Assembly: GCA_946122785.1 (NCBI GenBank)
Contig: CAMGYJ010000003.1
Location: 3,782,001-3,846,000, forward strand
From: Linum tenue
Taxonomy: Eukaryota; Streptophyta; Magnoliopsida; Malpighiales; Linaceae
Direction: 5' to 3'
DNA: 64,000 nt
The translations under genes were made by a program, and so were the position numbers. The notes beneath the pieces were generated by a model that saw only the letters and a list, made by a program, of their open reading frames with translations, ran no database searches and had not been told where the DNA came from. The stretch's first letter is position 1. Every line of letters begins with the position of its first letter. This document shows, piece by piece, positions 42,868-54,300 of this stretch.

Positions 42868-45800
42868 CTAGAGCGTGTCGGCATGATACTTCCTTAGATG
42901 CATGCCGTTCCATGTCTTGGAGATCGGATCGCCGTCCATGGTAGCGAGGCGAAACGTGTTGGGGCCGATCTGTTCTCCAATAAGAAATGGTCCTTCCCAT
43001 GTGGCGGCCAGCTTGCCGTGCTCATCCTTCCTTTGGAAATCACGTTTAAGCACCATGTCTCCTTCTTCGAGAGGGCGCGGTTTCACGTTCTTGTTGTATG
43101 ACGCGGCGACCTTTGCTTTTTCGCACATGATGCGTTCCATGGCCGCGTCGCGCCTTGACTCGATCATGTCTAGCTGCTCAAGCAACTTCTCGTGATTGCG
43201 CTCCTGATCATACGCTTGAACTCGGAGGGAGGGTAAGTTCATTTCTTCTGGGGCATCCGCCTCGGAGCCGTAAGTCAGGGCGAAGGGAGTTTCGCCCGTG
43301 GCTGTCTTGTGAGTGGTGCGATGCGCCCATAGGATGTGGGGTAGCTCGGCGGTCCATGCCCCTTTGGCCTCTCGGAGGCGCCTCTTCAATCCTTGGAGGA
43401 TCAGCTTGTTGGAAGCTTCTGCTAGGCCATTGGTTTGCGGGTAAGCGACCGAGGCCATTGTACATATGATGCGGTTTCTTGCACAGAAATTTTCAAACGG
43501 GCGACAGTCAAACTGTGTCCCGTGATCGGTGATGATCGAATGAGGAATTCCAAAGCGGATCATGATGTTGCTGAAGATGAACTTTTGGACCCTTGCACTA
43601 GTGATGGTTTCCAACGGTTCAGCCTCAATCCACTTGGTAAAATAGTCGACGGCGACTACCAAGTACTTCTTTCCCAGGGGCGCCGTGGGGAAAGGTCCCA
43701 GGAGGTCGAGTCCCCATCTAGCGAATGGCCACGGTCCCACCACGCTCTGCAGCTCAGAGCTCGGTTGGTGGTGCTTGGACGCGTGTACTTGGCATGCATG
43801 ACATTTGAGGACGACGTCTGAGGCGTCTTTCTTGATGGTAGGCCAGTAATAGCCTTGCAAGAGGACAGTTCTTTCAAGTGACCTTGGACCCGCGTGTGTG
43901 GCACACGTCCCCTGGTGTATTGCTTTCAGGGTCCACTTAGCCTCTTCCACCCCGAGGCACTTTAGGTAGGCTCCTGAGAATGATCTTTTGAACAGTTGAC
44001 CGTCCACCATCGAATACCTGGCCGCCTTCCGCTTGAGCGCCTTCCGCTCCACCGGGTTTTGTGGCGTAACGTCGTGTTCCAGGTATTGGATCATGGGGGT
44101 TCGCCAGTCATTGGCTTCTTCGATGCTCATGACTTCTTCTGGGGATTCACTTTCTTTGGTGACGGTGACGTGCCGGTCGCCTTCGAAATCCATGGCGGTT
44201 GCGAGCTTGGAAAGCGCGTCTGCATGTTGATTGTCCTCTCTTCGGACATGCTCTAGTTTCCACGAGTTCAGCTGGGACAGGGCGTCTCGCACTCTGGTTG
44301 CCAATGCCGCTAGCTTCTCATCCTTGACCTCGAATGCCTCTTGGACCTATTTGACGACCAGGAGGGAGTCGGAGAATATTTGCACGTCAGTTGCCCCTAG
44401 GGTAGACAATATTCGAAGCCCATTGATTAGCGCTTCGTACTCAGCGACGTTGTTGGTCTTGATCTCTTTGAACCTTAGCGATATTTCATGTACCACTCCT
44501 TGGGGAGACTCAATGACGATCCCTGCCCCCGAAGCGGTCTTTCCGGCGGCGCCATCTATGAACAGACGCCACATATGGTTGCGCTCCTCGGGGGGCGGGG
44601 TTTCGAGCGAGAAACCTTCGGCGATGAAATCGGCCAGGACTTGCCCCTTGATGGCGGGCCTGGGGGCGTACTCGATGTCATATTCGCTTAGCTCGATCGC
44701 CCACTTGGTTAGTCGCCCCGAGGCGTCCATGCCTCTCAAAATGCTTTTGAGCGGAAGGTGAGACAACACCGTGATCGGGTGTTCTTGAAAGTATGGTCTT
44801 AACTTTCTCGCTGCTGAGGCTACAGCGAGAACCGCCTTCTCTATCGGCAAGTACCTTGTCTCGGCTGGAAGAAGCGCCTTGCTTACGTAGTAAACAGGTC
44901 GGTCAGAGCCGTCTTGCGCTCTTCGTACCAGGACAGAACTTACCGCTTGCTCAGAGACCGCTAGGTATAAATAGAGTCGCTCTCTTCTGACAGGGGCGCT
45001 TAAGACTGGTGGTTTGCTGAGCTGGTCTGTAAGCAGCTGAAAGGCCTTGTCGCACTCGGCACCCCATTGAAGCCTTGATGCCGATTTCTTCAACATTTGG
45101 AAGAAAGGAGAGCATTTGTCGGCGGACCGCGGGATGAACCTTCCGAGGGCGGCCATTTTGCCATTGAACGCCTGGATTTCCTTGATGGTCTTTGGCGGCT
45201 TCAAGCCGCGTATGGCCTCAATTTGCTTTGGGTTGGCCTCTATCCCCCGTTTTGTGATCATGAACCCTAGGAACTTTCCCGCCTCGGCGCCGAAGACGCA
45301 CTTGAGCGGGTTGAGCCTTAGATTCTTCTTCCTCAGTGTTTTGAAAGTTTCCCTCAGGTCGGATAGGTGATCGCTTGCTTTCTTGCTTTTGACTAGAACG
45401 TCGTCCACGTAGGCCTCTACGTTCCGTCCCATTTGCTCCTTAAAGACCGCATCCACCATCCGCTGATAGGTCGCCCCCGCGTTCTTTAGTCCGAAGGGCA
45501 TAACTACGTAGCAGAAGTTGCCCATTGGAGTCATGAAAGCGGTGAGTTCTTGATCCTCCTCCGCCATTCTGATCTGGTGGTACCCAGAGAACATATCCAA
45601 GAAGCTGAGAGCCTCATGGTTGGCGGTCCCGTCTATGAGCTGATCAATACGGGGAAGGGGATATGCGTCCTTTGGACAGGCCGCATTGAGACTGGTGAAG
45701 TCGATGCACATTCTCCAAGCGCCTCCGGCTTTGCGTACAAAGACCGGATTTGATAGCCAAGTGGGGTACTTTACCTCCCTGATGAACCCGGCTTTGAGGA

Positions 45801-48111
45801 GACGGCGCACCTCTTCTTCCAACGCCATTTGTTTTTCGACTGACAGGTGCCTCCTTCGCTGCTGTATGGGACGTGCTTTGGCCTTGACTGAGAGGCGGTG
45901 TTCGGCGACCTTACGGGGAACTCCGGGCATGTCCTCCGGACCCCACGCGAAGAGGTCTTGGAACTCTCTGAGGAGTGCGAGTAGCTTCTGAGCCTCCTCT
46001 TGGGCGAGGTGCGTGGAAATGCGTACCGTCCTTTCTGGTCGCTCCGTGTCAAGGGCGACCGCCACATCTCCTTCGACCGCTTCCGGTCTCGGAACGTCAC
46101 CTCTCGTGTCAACCAGATCGACCTCGAGGTGTTCGATGGTCGCTTGATAGCATTCTTTAGCTTCCTTTGGGTTACCCCGAACGCGCCCGGTTTGTCCCCC
46201 GCTGGGAAACTTAAGCATCTGGTGGCATGTTGATGCGACCGCCTCGAACGAAGCCAGGAAGCCGCGTCCGAGAATGGCATTGTATGCTGAAGGACAATCC
46301 GCCACGTGAAACTCTACGGGTCTGGTCTTTGTGATCCCTCCTTCTCCAATGGTGATTTTGAGCGTGATCGAGCCGAGGACGCGGACTTTGGTGCCGGAGA
46401 ATCCTACTAAGCTGGTGTTGGAAGGACTGAGGTCTTGGACGCTCTTCTTCATACCTTTAAGTGCCGAGTAGAATAGTATGTCGGCGGAGCTCCCGTTGTC
46501 GACCAGGGCTCTAGTGACTTTGAACTTGGTGGTTCGAAAGGAAACGACCAAGGGGTCCTCCGAGTTTTCTTCGTTGGCCAACTCAGAGGGCAGGAAGGCA
46601 ACCTCTGTCGGTGCTCCACGTTGCACGTTGAGACATTGAGCGATGCGGTCCCCTTCGGTTCTTGGGCGCTTTCGCCCTCCTGCGATCGTTATGACTTCCA
46701 TTCCATCATCGTCATTTCGGGGTGCTCTGTAGGGAGGAGACTGCCTCAGCGGAGAGGCGGCTTTGTTTCGAGAGCGGGATCTTGACCTGTCCTTTCTTGT
46801 ACGTCTTGTCTTGTCCAGCTCGGGACTCGGGGACTCCTCCCGCTCTTCTGTTGAGTGTTCTCTGTGGGACCGCCTCATTTCTAGCTTGCTTCTTAGGTCT
46901 CCCGGGGCCAGATGCCGGAGCGTGGCCTTGAACTCTCTACACTCTGTGGTGTCATGGGTTGTGATTTGGTGCCAGTCGCACCACTTTTTCCCTTCCTGCG
47001 GTTCATGGACGGAAGACGTCTCATTCTTCCTTCCGCCTTTCCTTCGATCTCTTCCCCTTTCCCTGTCGGTGGAAAGGACGTCTCTTCTTCCTTCTCGATC
47101 AGGATATCTATTTTGGTATGACCTTCGATCTGGGGACCGCCTTCCCCTTCGGCCGTCTCCACGCTCTGAGGCGTCTCCACGGGGGCGGCCCTGCTGTCCT
47201 CGGTCGTCGTTGGCTAGCGCTTCCTCCAATAAGATCGCTCGGCGTACCAACTGGTCTAAGTCAGACCAGGCCGCCAGGGTCGCCTCTTTTTTTATCAGCG
47301 TTCTTTTCAACTCGAGACTAGTCGTCGAGATTCGGAGGTTCCCGGCGGCCACGACTGGGGAGATGCCATCTACTTCGCAAGCTATTGCGTTCCATCTGTC
47401 GTAGAATTCAGCAAGCGACTCTTCCTTCCTCTGTCGGCAGCCTATGAGCGCCGAGACGGTGAGTTTGCGACGTCGTTGGGACGCGAATTTGGTCGAGAAG
47501 AGCATCGCAAACTGCTCGAAGTTTTCTATAATCCCTTCTAGTAGAGAGGTATACCATGTTCGGCATTGCCCGCTGAATGTAACCGGGAACGCGCGACACA
47601 GATCTGAGTCTGTTGCGTTGATGAGTTGCATCTTTAACATAAACGCGCAAAGATGGTCGGCGGGATCGGATGTTCCACCGTAAGTAGGTAGTCCCAGAGA
47701 GGAGAAGTTTGGGGGGACCGGAGTCTTGAAGAGTTCTCTCGATAGGGGGTTTTGGAGGACGTTCGGACTCTTGTGCTTCCCGAAGGTTGACCGCAAATGC
47801 TCCTCTAGAAAGTTGAGATCCGGGTCGTCAGCCTCTGGTCCTCCGCCTTCTGTCCGAGCAGGGCAGTCGAGGATGAGAGCGCCTTTCAGCTTCTCGTCGC
47901 GCGGCCTTCCCCTCGATCCCTCGGCGGGGTCATCTCGGGTCTTCAGGAGCTGGAGGATTTGGGAGAGGCTGTCTCGCATGTTCGCAATTTGCCTTCCTTG
48001 GTTCTTGACCACTTCTTCCAGCTCGGGCTCATCTTCGATCCTTGGTGATAGGCCTCGGAGGGTGTTGTTTTCGGTCATCCCCTTGAGGGGGGTTTCGAAG
48101 TCGTCTCCCAT
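42868..48111 (-). CDS. Gag-pol polyprotein of element B, one premature TAG
   Basis: ATG at 48111 (MGDDFETPLKGM) is preferred over the TTG frame start at 48153, which lies in the PBS. Gag has LPTYGGTSDPADHLCAF and a knuckle KWCDWHQITTHDTTECREF. Protease reads ALVDNGSSADILF (Asn for Thr in the DTG box, as in other plant Tat copies I recall). RT has FGLKNAGATYQRMVD and intact AYVDDVLVK (about residue 899). RNase H has LFIDGAAGKT. Codon 1255 (44349-44347) is TAG where relatives have Gln (VVK-stop-VQEAFEVK). The same frame continues through 44346-42868 with RNase H end and integrase (HQGTCATHAG, CHACQ, LDLLGPFP, ITDHGTQFDC, GLAEASNK). The stop is one C-to-T change in a CAG. Confidence 0.9.
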
Positions 48112-48134
48112 CTCGTTCGCCACAAAGTAGTAGA

Positions 48135-48152
48135 GCCCCACGGTGGGCGCCA
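48135..48152 (-). other. Primer binding site of element B
   Basis: It reads TGGCGCCCACCGTGGGGC on the minus strand, three bases after the 5' LTR. The matching tRNA is not assigned here. Confidence 0.75.
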
Positions 48153-48155
48153 AAA

Positions 48156-48656
48156 TGTTTGTGCCTGGAATGTACCAAGCGGTTTGTGAGACTCTACTGG
48201 CCTTGGGCGGCTTCGATGGTCGAGGGCGGTCTCCGAAACCCTGCAGAAAGGTCCTCAGGGGTGATCCTGGGACCTCCTCCGATGCCTAAGTTAGAGAGAG
48301 AAGTGGAGAATAAGTAAATAAGAGAGAGAGTGGAGTTGGTAGAAGTTACCATCAATGTAGCTCATCCGTGGGTATTTATACTAGCTGTGGTCGGTTTACG
48401 AGCATTTAATGACTTGTCGGGCGTCCTGAGACGCCTCCGACTTTATCGCTGGTACGTACCTTGTCAGACTCCGTACGAGGAAGGACAGATATCCGTTTGC
48501 CCTTATGTCGGGCGGTTTTTACCTCTTTGTCGGGCGGTTTCGTTATTACGCCAGGAGAGAACCGCCCTGGATCTGTCAGCAGGCCAGAATTGTTTTCCAT
48601 GGGCTTTTAGGTGATCATAGGCCTAAGGCCCAGGGGCCTCAATATTTGGCCCAACA
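48156..48656 (-). repeat. 5' LTR of element B
   Basis: 501 bp, nearly identical to 38173-38673. The two differences I see are near the PBS-distal end (48619 and 48639 region). Confidence 0.95.
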
Positions 48657-48661
48657 GTCTT

Positions 48662-49849
48662 AATGTAACTTTTTCTTAATTTTTGTGGTTAAGATATTAA
48701 ACCAGTAAAGCAATTAAACCGTAGTGGTTCATCTGATTTCATGTCACACCGCTGGTCCCATTTCTAACCATCCAATCAAGTGAACCAACATGCTATTGTA
48801 AAATCAAGCCAAGCCGTGAAAGCCTGAGAAGTCATTCATCCAGTAGACCAGTACATCTAAGACAGCATTACGAGGGCAATCAGCCCAACTCAAGGAGACT
48901 GTGAAAATGGAGGAGACATAATGCTCACAAGTTGCATTTTCTTATTAAGAGGGCCATAAATGAAGCACCTTGTAAGTGAAATCCCAAATTCTATATATTC
49001 TCTAACCCAAGATAAAAGGAACTATCATATCAGTTCAGTAATAACATTCACACATGCACATTATTCACAGACAGCAAACCACCTGTAAGATAGTAAGTTA
49101 GTAACCAGCATTGCTACTGCAAGAAACAGCTGTTAGCATCATGTGCGAGCGACCCGTCAATCTAAGTTCCCAGAATTTCGTCGAAGTACAGTGCTCGGTT
49201 TCCTAACCTCTATCTGGAGGCTACAGTCACGATGAACAATACGCCTATGTGAAGATAAAGGCAGCAATATAGTCTGAACACACTGAGCTACCCTCCTGCA
49301 GCCGGCACCACAACTTCACTCCAAAGTATTTGATCTGCAATAGTAAAGCTCAGATGCTCAATTGCGATGATACATACAGATTGGACTATTGACTATACAA
49401 AAGCTATCACCTAAGAGTATAATTTGTATCATCCATCAACTCACGGGACAATCTTGAGCTTTGTACATTTAAAGATCGAGAATGAAATAGAATAACATGT
49501 TTTTCCCTCTTGCAGTATGGTTTACACAGCAAGAAGGCCATAGGCATACAGGGTTATCCAGCAGAAACAATACCCTGCATTGGCTTCATTGGTAACAAGT
49601 TAGAATAAAACACAATCAGGGCAGTCAATGCACCACAACTAGCTTATCATTTATATCGTCTCCCATATCTTGCTCAACAGCAACTCTACCACCAAACGAA
49701 GTTCACACAATGGAAAACACAATATGAAACAATGAGTTTGGCCCTGCTTTGTTGCAGCTCAAAATGAACGAAAGACCGCATGGGAAACACCTTCAATCTC
49801 ATGCCAAACAAGGTACAGAAACAAAATTATAGAGTAACCCTTGTAAGTG
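48662..49849. other. Host-like non-coding stretch with one possible terminal exon
   Basis: No sustained frame. On the minus strand a possible last exon (49334-49288) follows TATTGCAG and encodes QILWSEVVVPAAGG then TAG. This is only 15 codons and could be chance. The start of the stretch is the second unit of the 73-bp duplication. Confidence 0.3.
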
Positions 49850-50500
49850 CAAGGCATGTTCTGCCAATCCAACATTGTGTGAACTTTCAGGTCACATGAC
49901 AAGTGAATGTATTGCCACAGGCCCGGAATACTATCATATCTTCCGCAAGGCTAAGATGTCTCGGCTAAATCAGAGAGGCAGAGGTGTTACCTAGAGAGAA
50001 CAAATTAGTGTCAGAAAACTGGGGGAATGAATAGCAGGGAACACAGTAACCTAAAGAACCTTGAAGAGCAAATACAAAGAAATTCTGTACAAGAACTTAG
50101 GATCCTAAAGTTTCTGAAGACGAGTACACAATAATCCTATAATTTTTCAGTACAGATAATCAATGAAAATATGCTTGACAAGTTTTACTGGTTTTATTTT
50201 TCCAGTGGTATATTAAACTTTCAACATATAGCATTGCCTTCTGAATACTGAGTTACGAAAATTAACTTACAACAAGATGCTTCTGGCAGAAAGATAAAAT
50301 CACTAAGAACTAGACACAACAGAACTAGAACTAGGTCAGGAAGCTTGAATGCACATTGATACTACCTATGCAGAAGGATGAACACCATATGATGCTAACA
50401 TAAACAACTGCAAGATGTGCACTAGGCTCACATCATACAAAGACTTTCCATCTTTTGCAGAGTAGTGCTATGGCTCCTGGACACAGCTGCACTACAACAG
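49850..50500. repeat. Copy of the block also found in the Pack-MULE at 27070-27640
   Basis: Same order and orientation of landmarks as the Pack-MULE copy, plus an extra 110-130 bp segment. Because it lies in unstructured host sequence without the Pack-MULE arms, it is the better candidate for the donor locus. Non-coding as far as I can see. Confidence 0.75.
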
Positions 50501-50619
50501 TGAAAGACACAACACAGATTCAAAATTCACCAAAACATATCATCATCATCTTAATGTAACGGGAAGGGAATCAGATTTTATTGCTTGACACAAACTATTG
50601 CACAATTTAAAACAAAAAT

Positions 50620-51242
50620 TGTTGGGGGTATGACCAGGGCCCAAGAGAGTGAGATTGGATAGTGTTGGGGGCATGGCCAGGGCCCAAGAGGGTAAGGCTT
50701 GCAGGGCCCAAGAGAGTGAAATTGGATAGGCTAGGCCAAGTAGCGGAGTACGGCCCAATAGGCCCAAGAGGGCATCGGGGGAGTCGGCCCATTCATCAGA
50801 AAGGAGCACCAGGCCAGGTGGGGCCCGGGCCCTGACACGTGGCGCATGCGACAAAGGGTTACAACGGGAGGAAAGGTACGGAGAAGGGACCACCTGACGT
50901 CATGCGCCTCGACTGTCTGAAGGCGGTGTCAGGCGGTCGAGGCGCATGAGACCTGGCTGTACGGCGCATTTAATGCGGGTCTGGCGACAGGCGGGATACG
51001 GGGATGTCGGTCGGCCGGACCCGAGGTATAAATAGGAGAGTTGGTGAACCTCATTTACTCAGGTTGGATCTTCTCTCTAAAATTACTATTCACTTCTCTC
51101 TCTAGGAAGGGCAACTGACTCGGGCGTCGGAGTGCTAACGAGTCCCCCTTGGGACTCAGTTCAGCCGTGCTGTGTGCAGGTGTGAGCGAGCTAGGACGGT
51201 CGTACGCGGAGGTTCGGGGCGCCTAGTAACCGGGCTCGAACA
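50620..51242 (+). repeat. 5' LTR of element C
   Basis: 623 bp, TGTTGGGGG...CTCGAACA. A TATA box TATAAATA lies at 51027-51034. The start contains three nearly tandem copies of a GGGCCCAAGAG unit (about 50637, 50688 and 50703). Confidence 0.95.
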
Positions 51243-51244
51243 AT

Positions 51245-51262
51245 TGGCGCGCCAGGAAGGGG
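51245..51262 (+). other. Primer binding site of element C
   Basis: TGGCGCGCCAGGAAGGGG begins two bases after the LTR. It matches the remembered 3' end of plant tRNA-Arg(CCT) (complement TGGCGCGCCAGGTAGGGG) with one mismatch. Confidence 0.7.
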
Positions 51263-51312
51263 AACGACGGACAGAGAGAAGGCGCATAGCAACGAAGAGA
51301 GAGTAGGGGGTC

Positions 51313-54300
51313 ATGGAGGCGCTTGGGGCCGATGAAGGAGGAGGAGGACCGGCGGCGGCCGAGGCATCCCGAGAGGCGCCTGGGCTGTCGGGAGAAGCGC
51401 ATGCGGCGGTTGAGGACGGGGCGCAGGACACGGCCCAATCCGAGGGCATCACCCTCACAAAGGAGCATCTGCTCCACATAGTCGAGCAACAGGAGCAGGC
51501 GCTTGAGGCACTCAGGAAAGAGGTGGAAATGTTGAAAAAGGGAGCCGAGGCGGCGGCCCCCCCTCTAGGAAAGAGAAGGGATAGAGAGGAAGAAGAGGAA
51601 GGGGCGTCCAGCGCGATAAGGCGCATGGAAGATTTGGGACACCTGACGAAGCATATGGCCTCGGATTTCGACGAGCACAATGGATGGGCGCACCGTCGAC
51701 ACGGGAGAGCGTGGGGGGTGCGACAGCCCCTCGCGCGAAGCATATTGGCCGAACAAGCGAATTCCGTCATCCCGACGCTTCCTACCTACGATGGGGCGGC
51801 CGACCCAGAGGATCACTTGAACAACTACTTCACGAAGATGCAATTGTACAACAGCTCGGACGCCACCTTATGCCGCGCGTTTCCTTCCACATTTACGGGC
51901 GTTGTGTTGGATTGGTATCATCAGATAGAGGAGGGACGGATTGATAGCTTTGAGCAGTTCGCGGCCCTTTTTCTTTCGAAGTTCGCCAGCCGGAAGCGCC
52001 GGAGCCTCACCATTAGCGCCTTGTTCAAGGTCAAGCAGCGGAAGGGCGAGGCGCTCAGGGACTTCTATGAGCGCTGGATGTCAGTGGCCATGGCGGTCAA
52101 GGATGTGAAGCCCCCGGTCCTAGGATGCTGCCTGGATGAATGCACAACAAGTGAAGAGTTGTGCCGAGCGCTGTCTAAGAGGGACGTGATATCCACCGAA
52201 GATTTGGATCGGAGGATGCAGAAGGTGATCATGTTGGAGGAAACACTGGCTGCGAGAAGGTTGGAACGGAGAGACGCGCGCCCAGAAGAGGCGGAGGTGG
52301 CCAGGGCGCCGCGCCCGGCGCCCGTCGCGACGCACCACCAGAGCGCACCTTTTTCGGCAAACATGCGACGCCCAGAGCCGCCGCGATTTCCACCAAGGGG
52401 AGGAGGGAACTTCACCGAGCTTAATGACTCGTTGAAAAATGTACTGCAATTTGTGAAGGACAAGGGGTACCATATCCGCTGGCCGGGGCCAATGAAGGGG
52501 CGCCCGAATGAGCAGAACCTCGACAGGTTTTGTGAGTTCCACCGAGAGAGGGGACACCACACGGCTGACTGCTACCAGCTCAAGTCGGAGATCCAAGGGC
52601 TGGTGGATCGGGGAATGTTGAACGAGTTCGTAAGAAAGGGGGAAGATAGGACGCAGAGAGCCTTCGTGGTGCAGGAGGAAAAGGAGGGGGTGGAGCAAAG
52701 AAATGCCCCAAATGAAGAAGGGAAGGCCCCCATGGAAAAAGAAGTGCTGCCCCCGCCCCCGTTCGACTTAGAGCCCGAGGCGCACCCGGAGCGCGTGAGG
52801 CTCACCATCGAGGCCATCTCGGGCACGCTGGACCTAAGGCAGAAGCTTGACGAAGGCAGGCGCCTGAAATCGGCCACGGCAAGCGCCCGCGCGGCGGTGC
52901 ATATTCACTTTAACGAGACTCCCGAAGAGGCGTGTCGGGTGCCCTCCGTGGACGCGCTTGAAATCAGGGGAGTGGTGGCTGGATGTGAAGTGAAGAGGAT
53001 GTTGGTGGATACGGGAAGCTCGATGGATGTGCTGTTCAGGTCCACGTTCGAGAAGATGCAACTATCCCCGAGCCTGGTCAGGCTGGCGGAGTCAGTCCTG
53101 ATAGGGTTCTCGGGGGTGCCGGCAAGAGTGGTGGGGCGTGTGCGGTTACCGGTGACGTTGGGAGACGAGGTGCATCATGGGACGCACACGGTGGAGTTCG
53201 GGATCGTGGACTGCCCCTCCCCCTACAATGCAATCCTGGGGCGTCCGATGTTGGCGCTCTTCAATGGGGTAGCGTCCTCGTGCCATCAAGTGTTGAAATT
53301 CATCACCCCGAAGGGAGTGGGGATGTCGCGAGGAGAAGCCTCACCGGAAGCGCGTCTCGCGAAAAGGGCGCGCATGTATAACATTGATGTGCGCCCGGAA
53401 GACACGCCTAGGGCGGAAGCGGCCGACGCCGAGGTCCAAGTCCCCCTGGACGCGGAGCGTCCCGAACGGTGCGTGCGCATTTCGGCGCACACGAGCGGGG
53501 AGGCGGCCGAGGCACTGGTGGGGCTCCTGAAGGAGTTCGCCGACCTGTTCGCATGGAGCGCCAAGGAGATGCCAGGTGTGAAGCCCGAGATCGCGTTGCA
53601 CCGGTTGTCGGTTGAGAGGGGCGCGCGCCCCGTCCAGCAAAAAAGAAGACCCCTCTCGGAGGAAAAGGAGGAAGCTCTGCGCAAAGAAGTGGGAAAGTTA
53701 CTCGAGGCAGGGTTTGTGGAAGAAGCGCGGTACATAACATGGTTATCAAACGTTGTGCTCGTCCCGAAGGCGACGGGCGACTGGAGGATGTGCGTGGATT
53801 ACACGAACCTGAACCGGGCATGCCCCACAGACGCCTACCCCATGCCACGCATAGACCAGTTGGTGGATGCGACCGCATATCATGAGGCGCTGAGCTTCCT
53901 AGACATGTTTTCGGGCTATCATCAGATCCTCATGTGCGAGGAGGACAGAGACAAAACGGCGTTCGCGACTCCCTTCGGCAACTTCCGCTACAAAGTCATG
54001 TCATTCGGGTTGAAGAACGCCGGCGCCACTTACCAGCGCATGGTAAACACGGTGTTCCAGCGACAAATTGGCCGAAACGTGGAGGCATACGTGGACGACC
54101 TGGTGGTGAAGAGCAAGAGGAAGGAGGATCACCTGAGTGATCTGCGCGAGACGTTCGAGACGATGCGTGCCCACACCTTGCGCCTCAACCCGTTGAAATG
54201 CGTGTTTGGGGCGGAAGCAGGGAAGTTCCTAGGCTTCATGATCAAAAAGAGGGGAATCGAAGCCAATCCAAGGCAAGTGGAGGCGATCAGGCGCCTCAGC

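Larger units (their letters stand above)
38173..48656 (-). mobile_element. Tat-lineage Ty3/gypsy retrotransposon B (10484 bp)
   Basis: A complete element in minus orientation. LTRs of 501 bp differ at two positions by eye. The target duplication GTCTT lies at 38168-38172 and 48657-48661. The PBS reads TGGCGCCCACCGTGGGGC, unlike A and C. Gag-pol is one frame except for a single in-frame TAG, and an oppositely oriented gene lies between pol and the 3' LTR. It is probably a very recent insertion. Confidence 0.95.

Noticed and set aside
46763..47404. 213-codon plus-strand frame in element B
   Set aside because: Opposite to Gag; composition (Ser/Arg/Leu-rich) is the reverse translation artefact of a charged Gag region.
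53286..53878. Minus-strand frames opposite gag-pol of element C
   Set aside because: Shadow frames of the intact polyprotein, with no domain signature.
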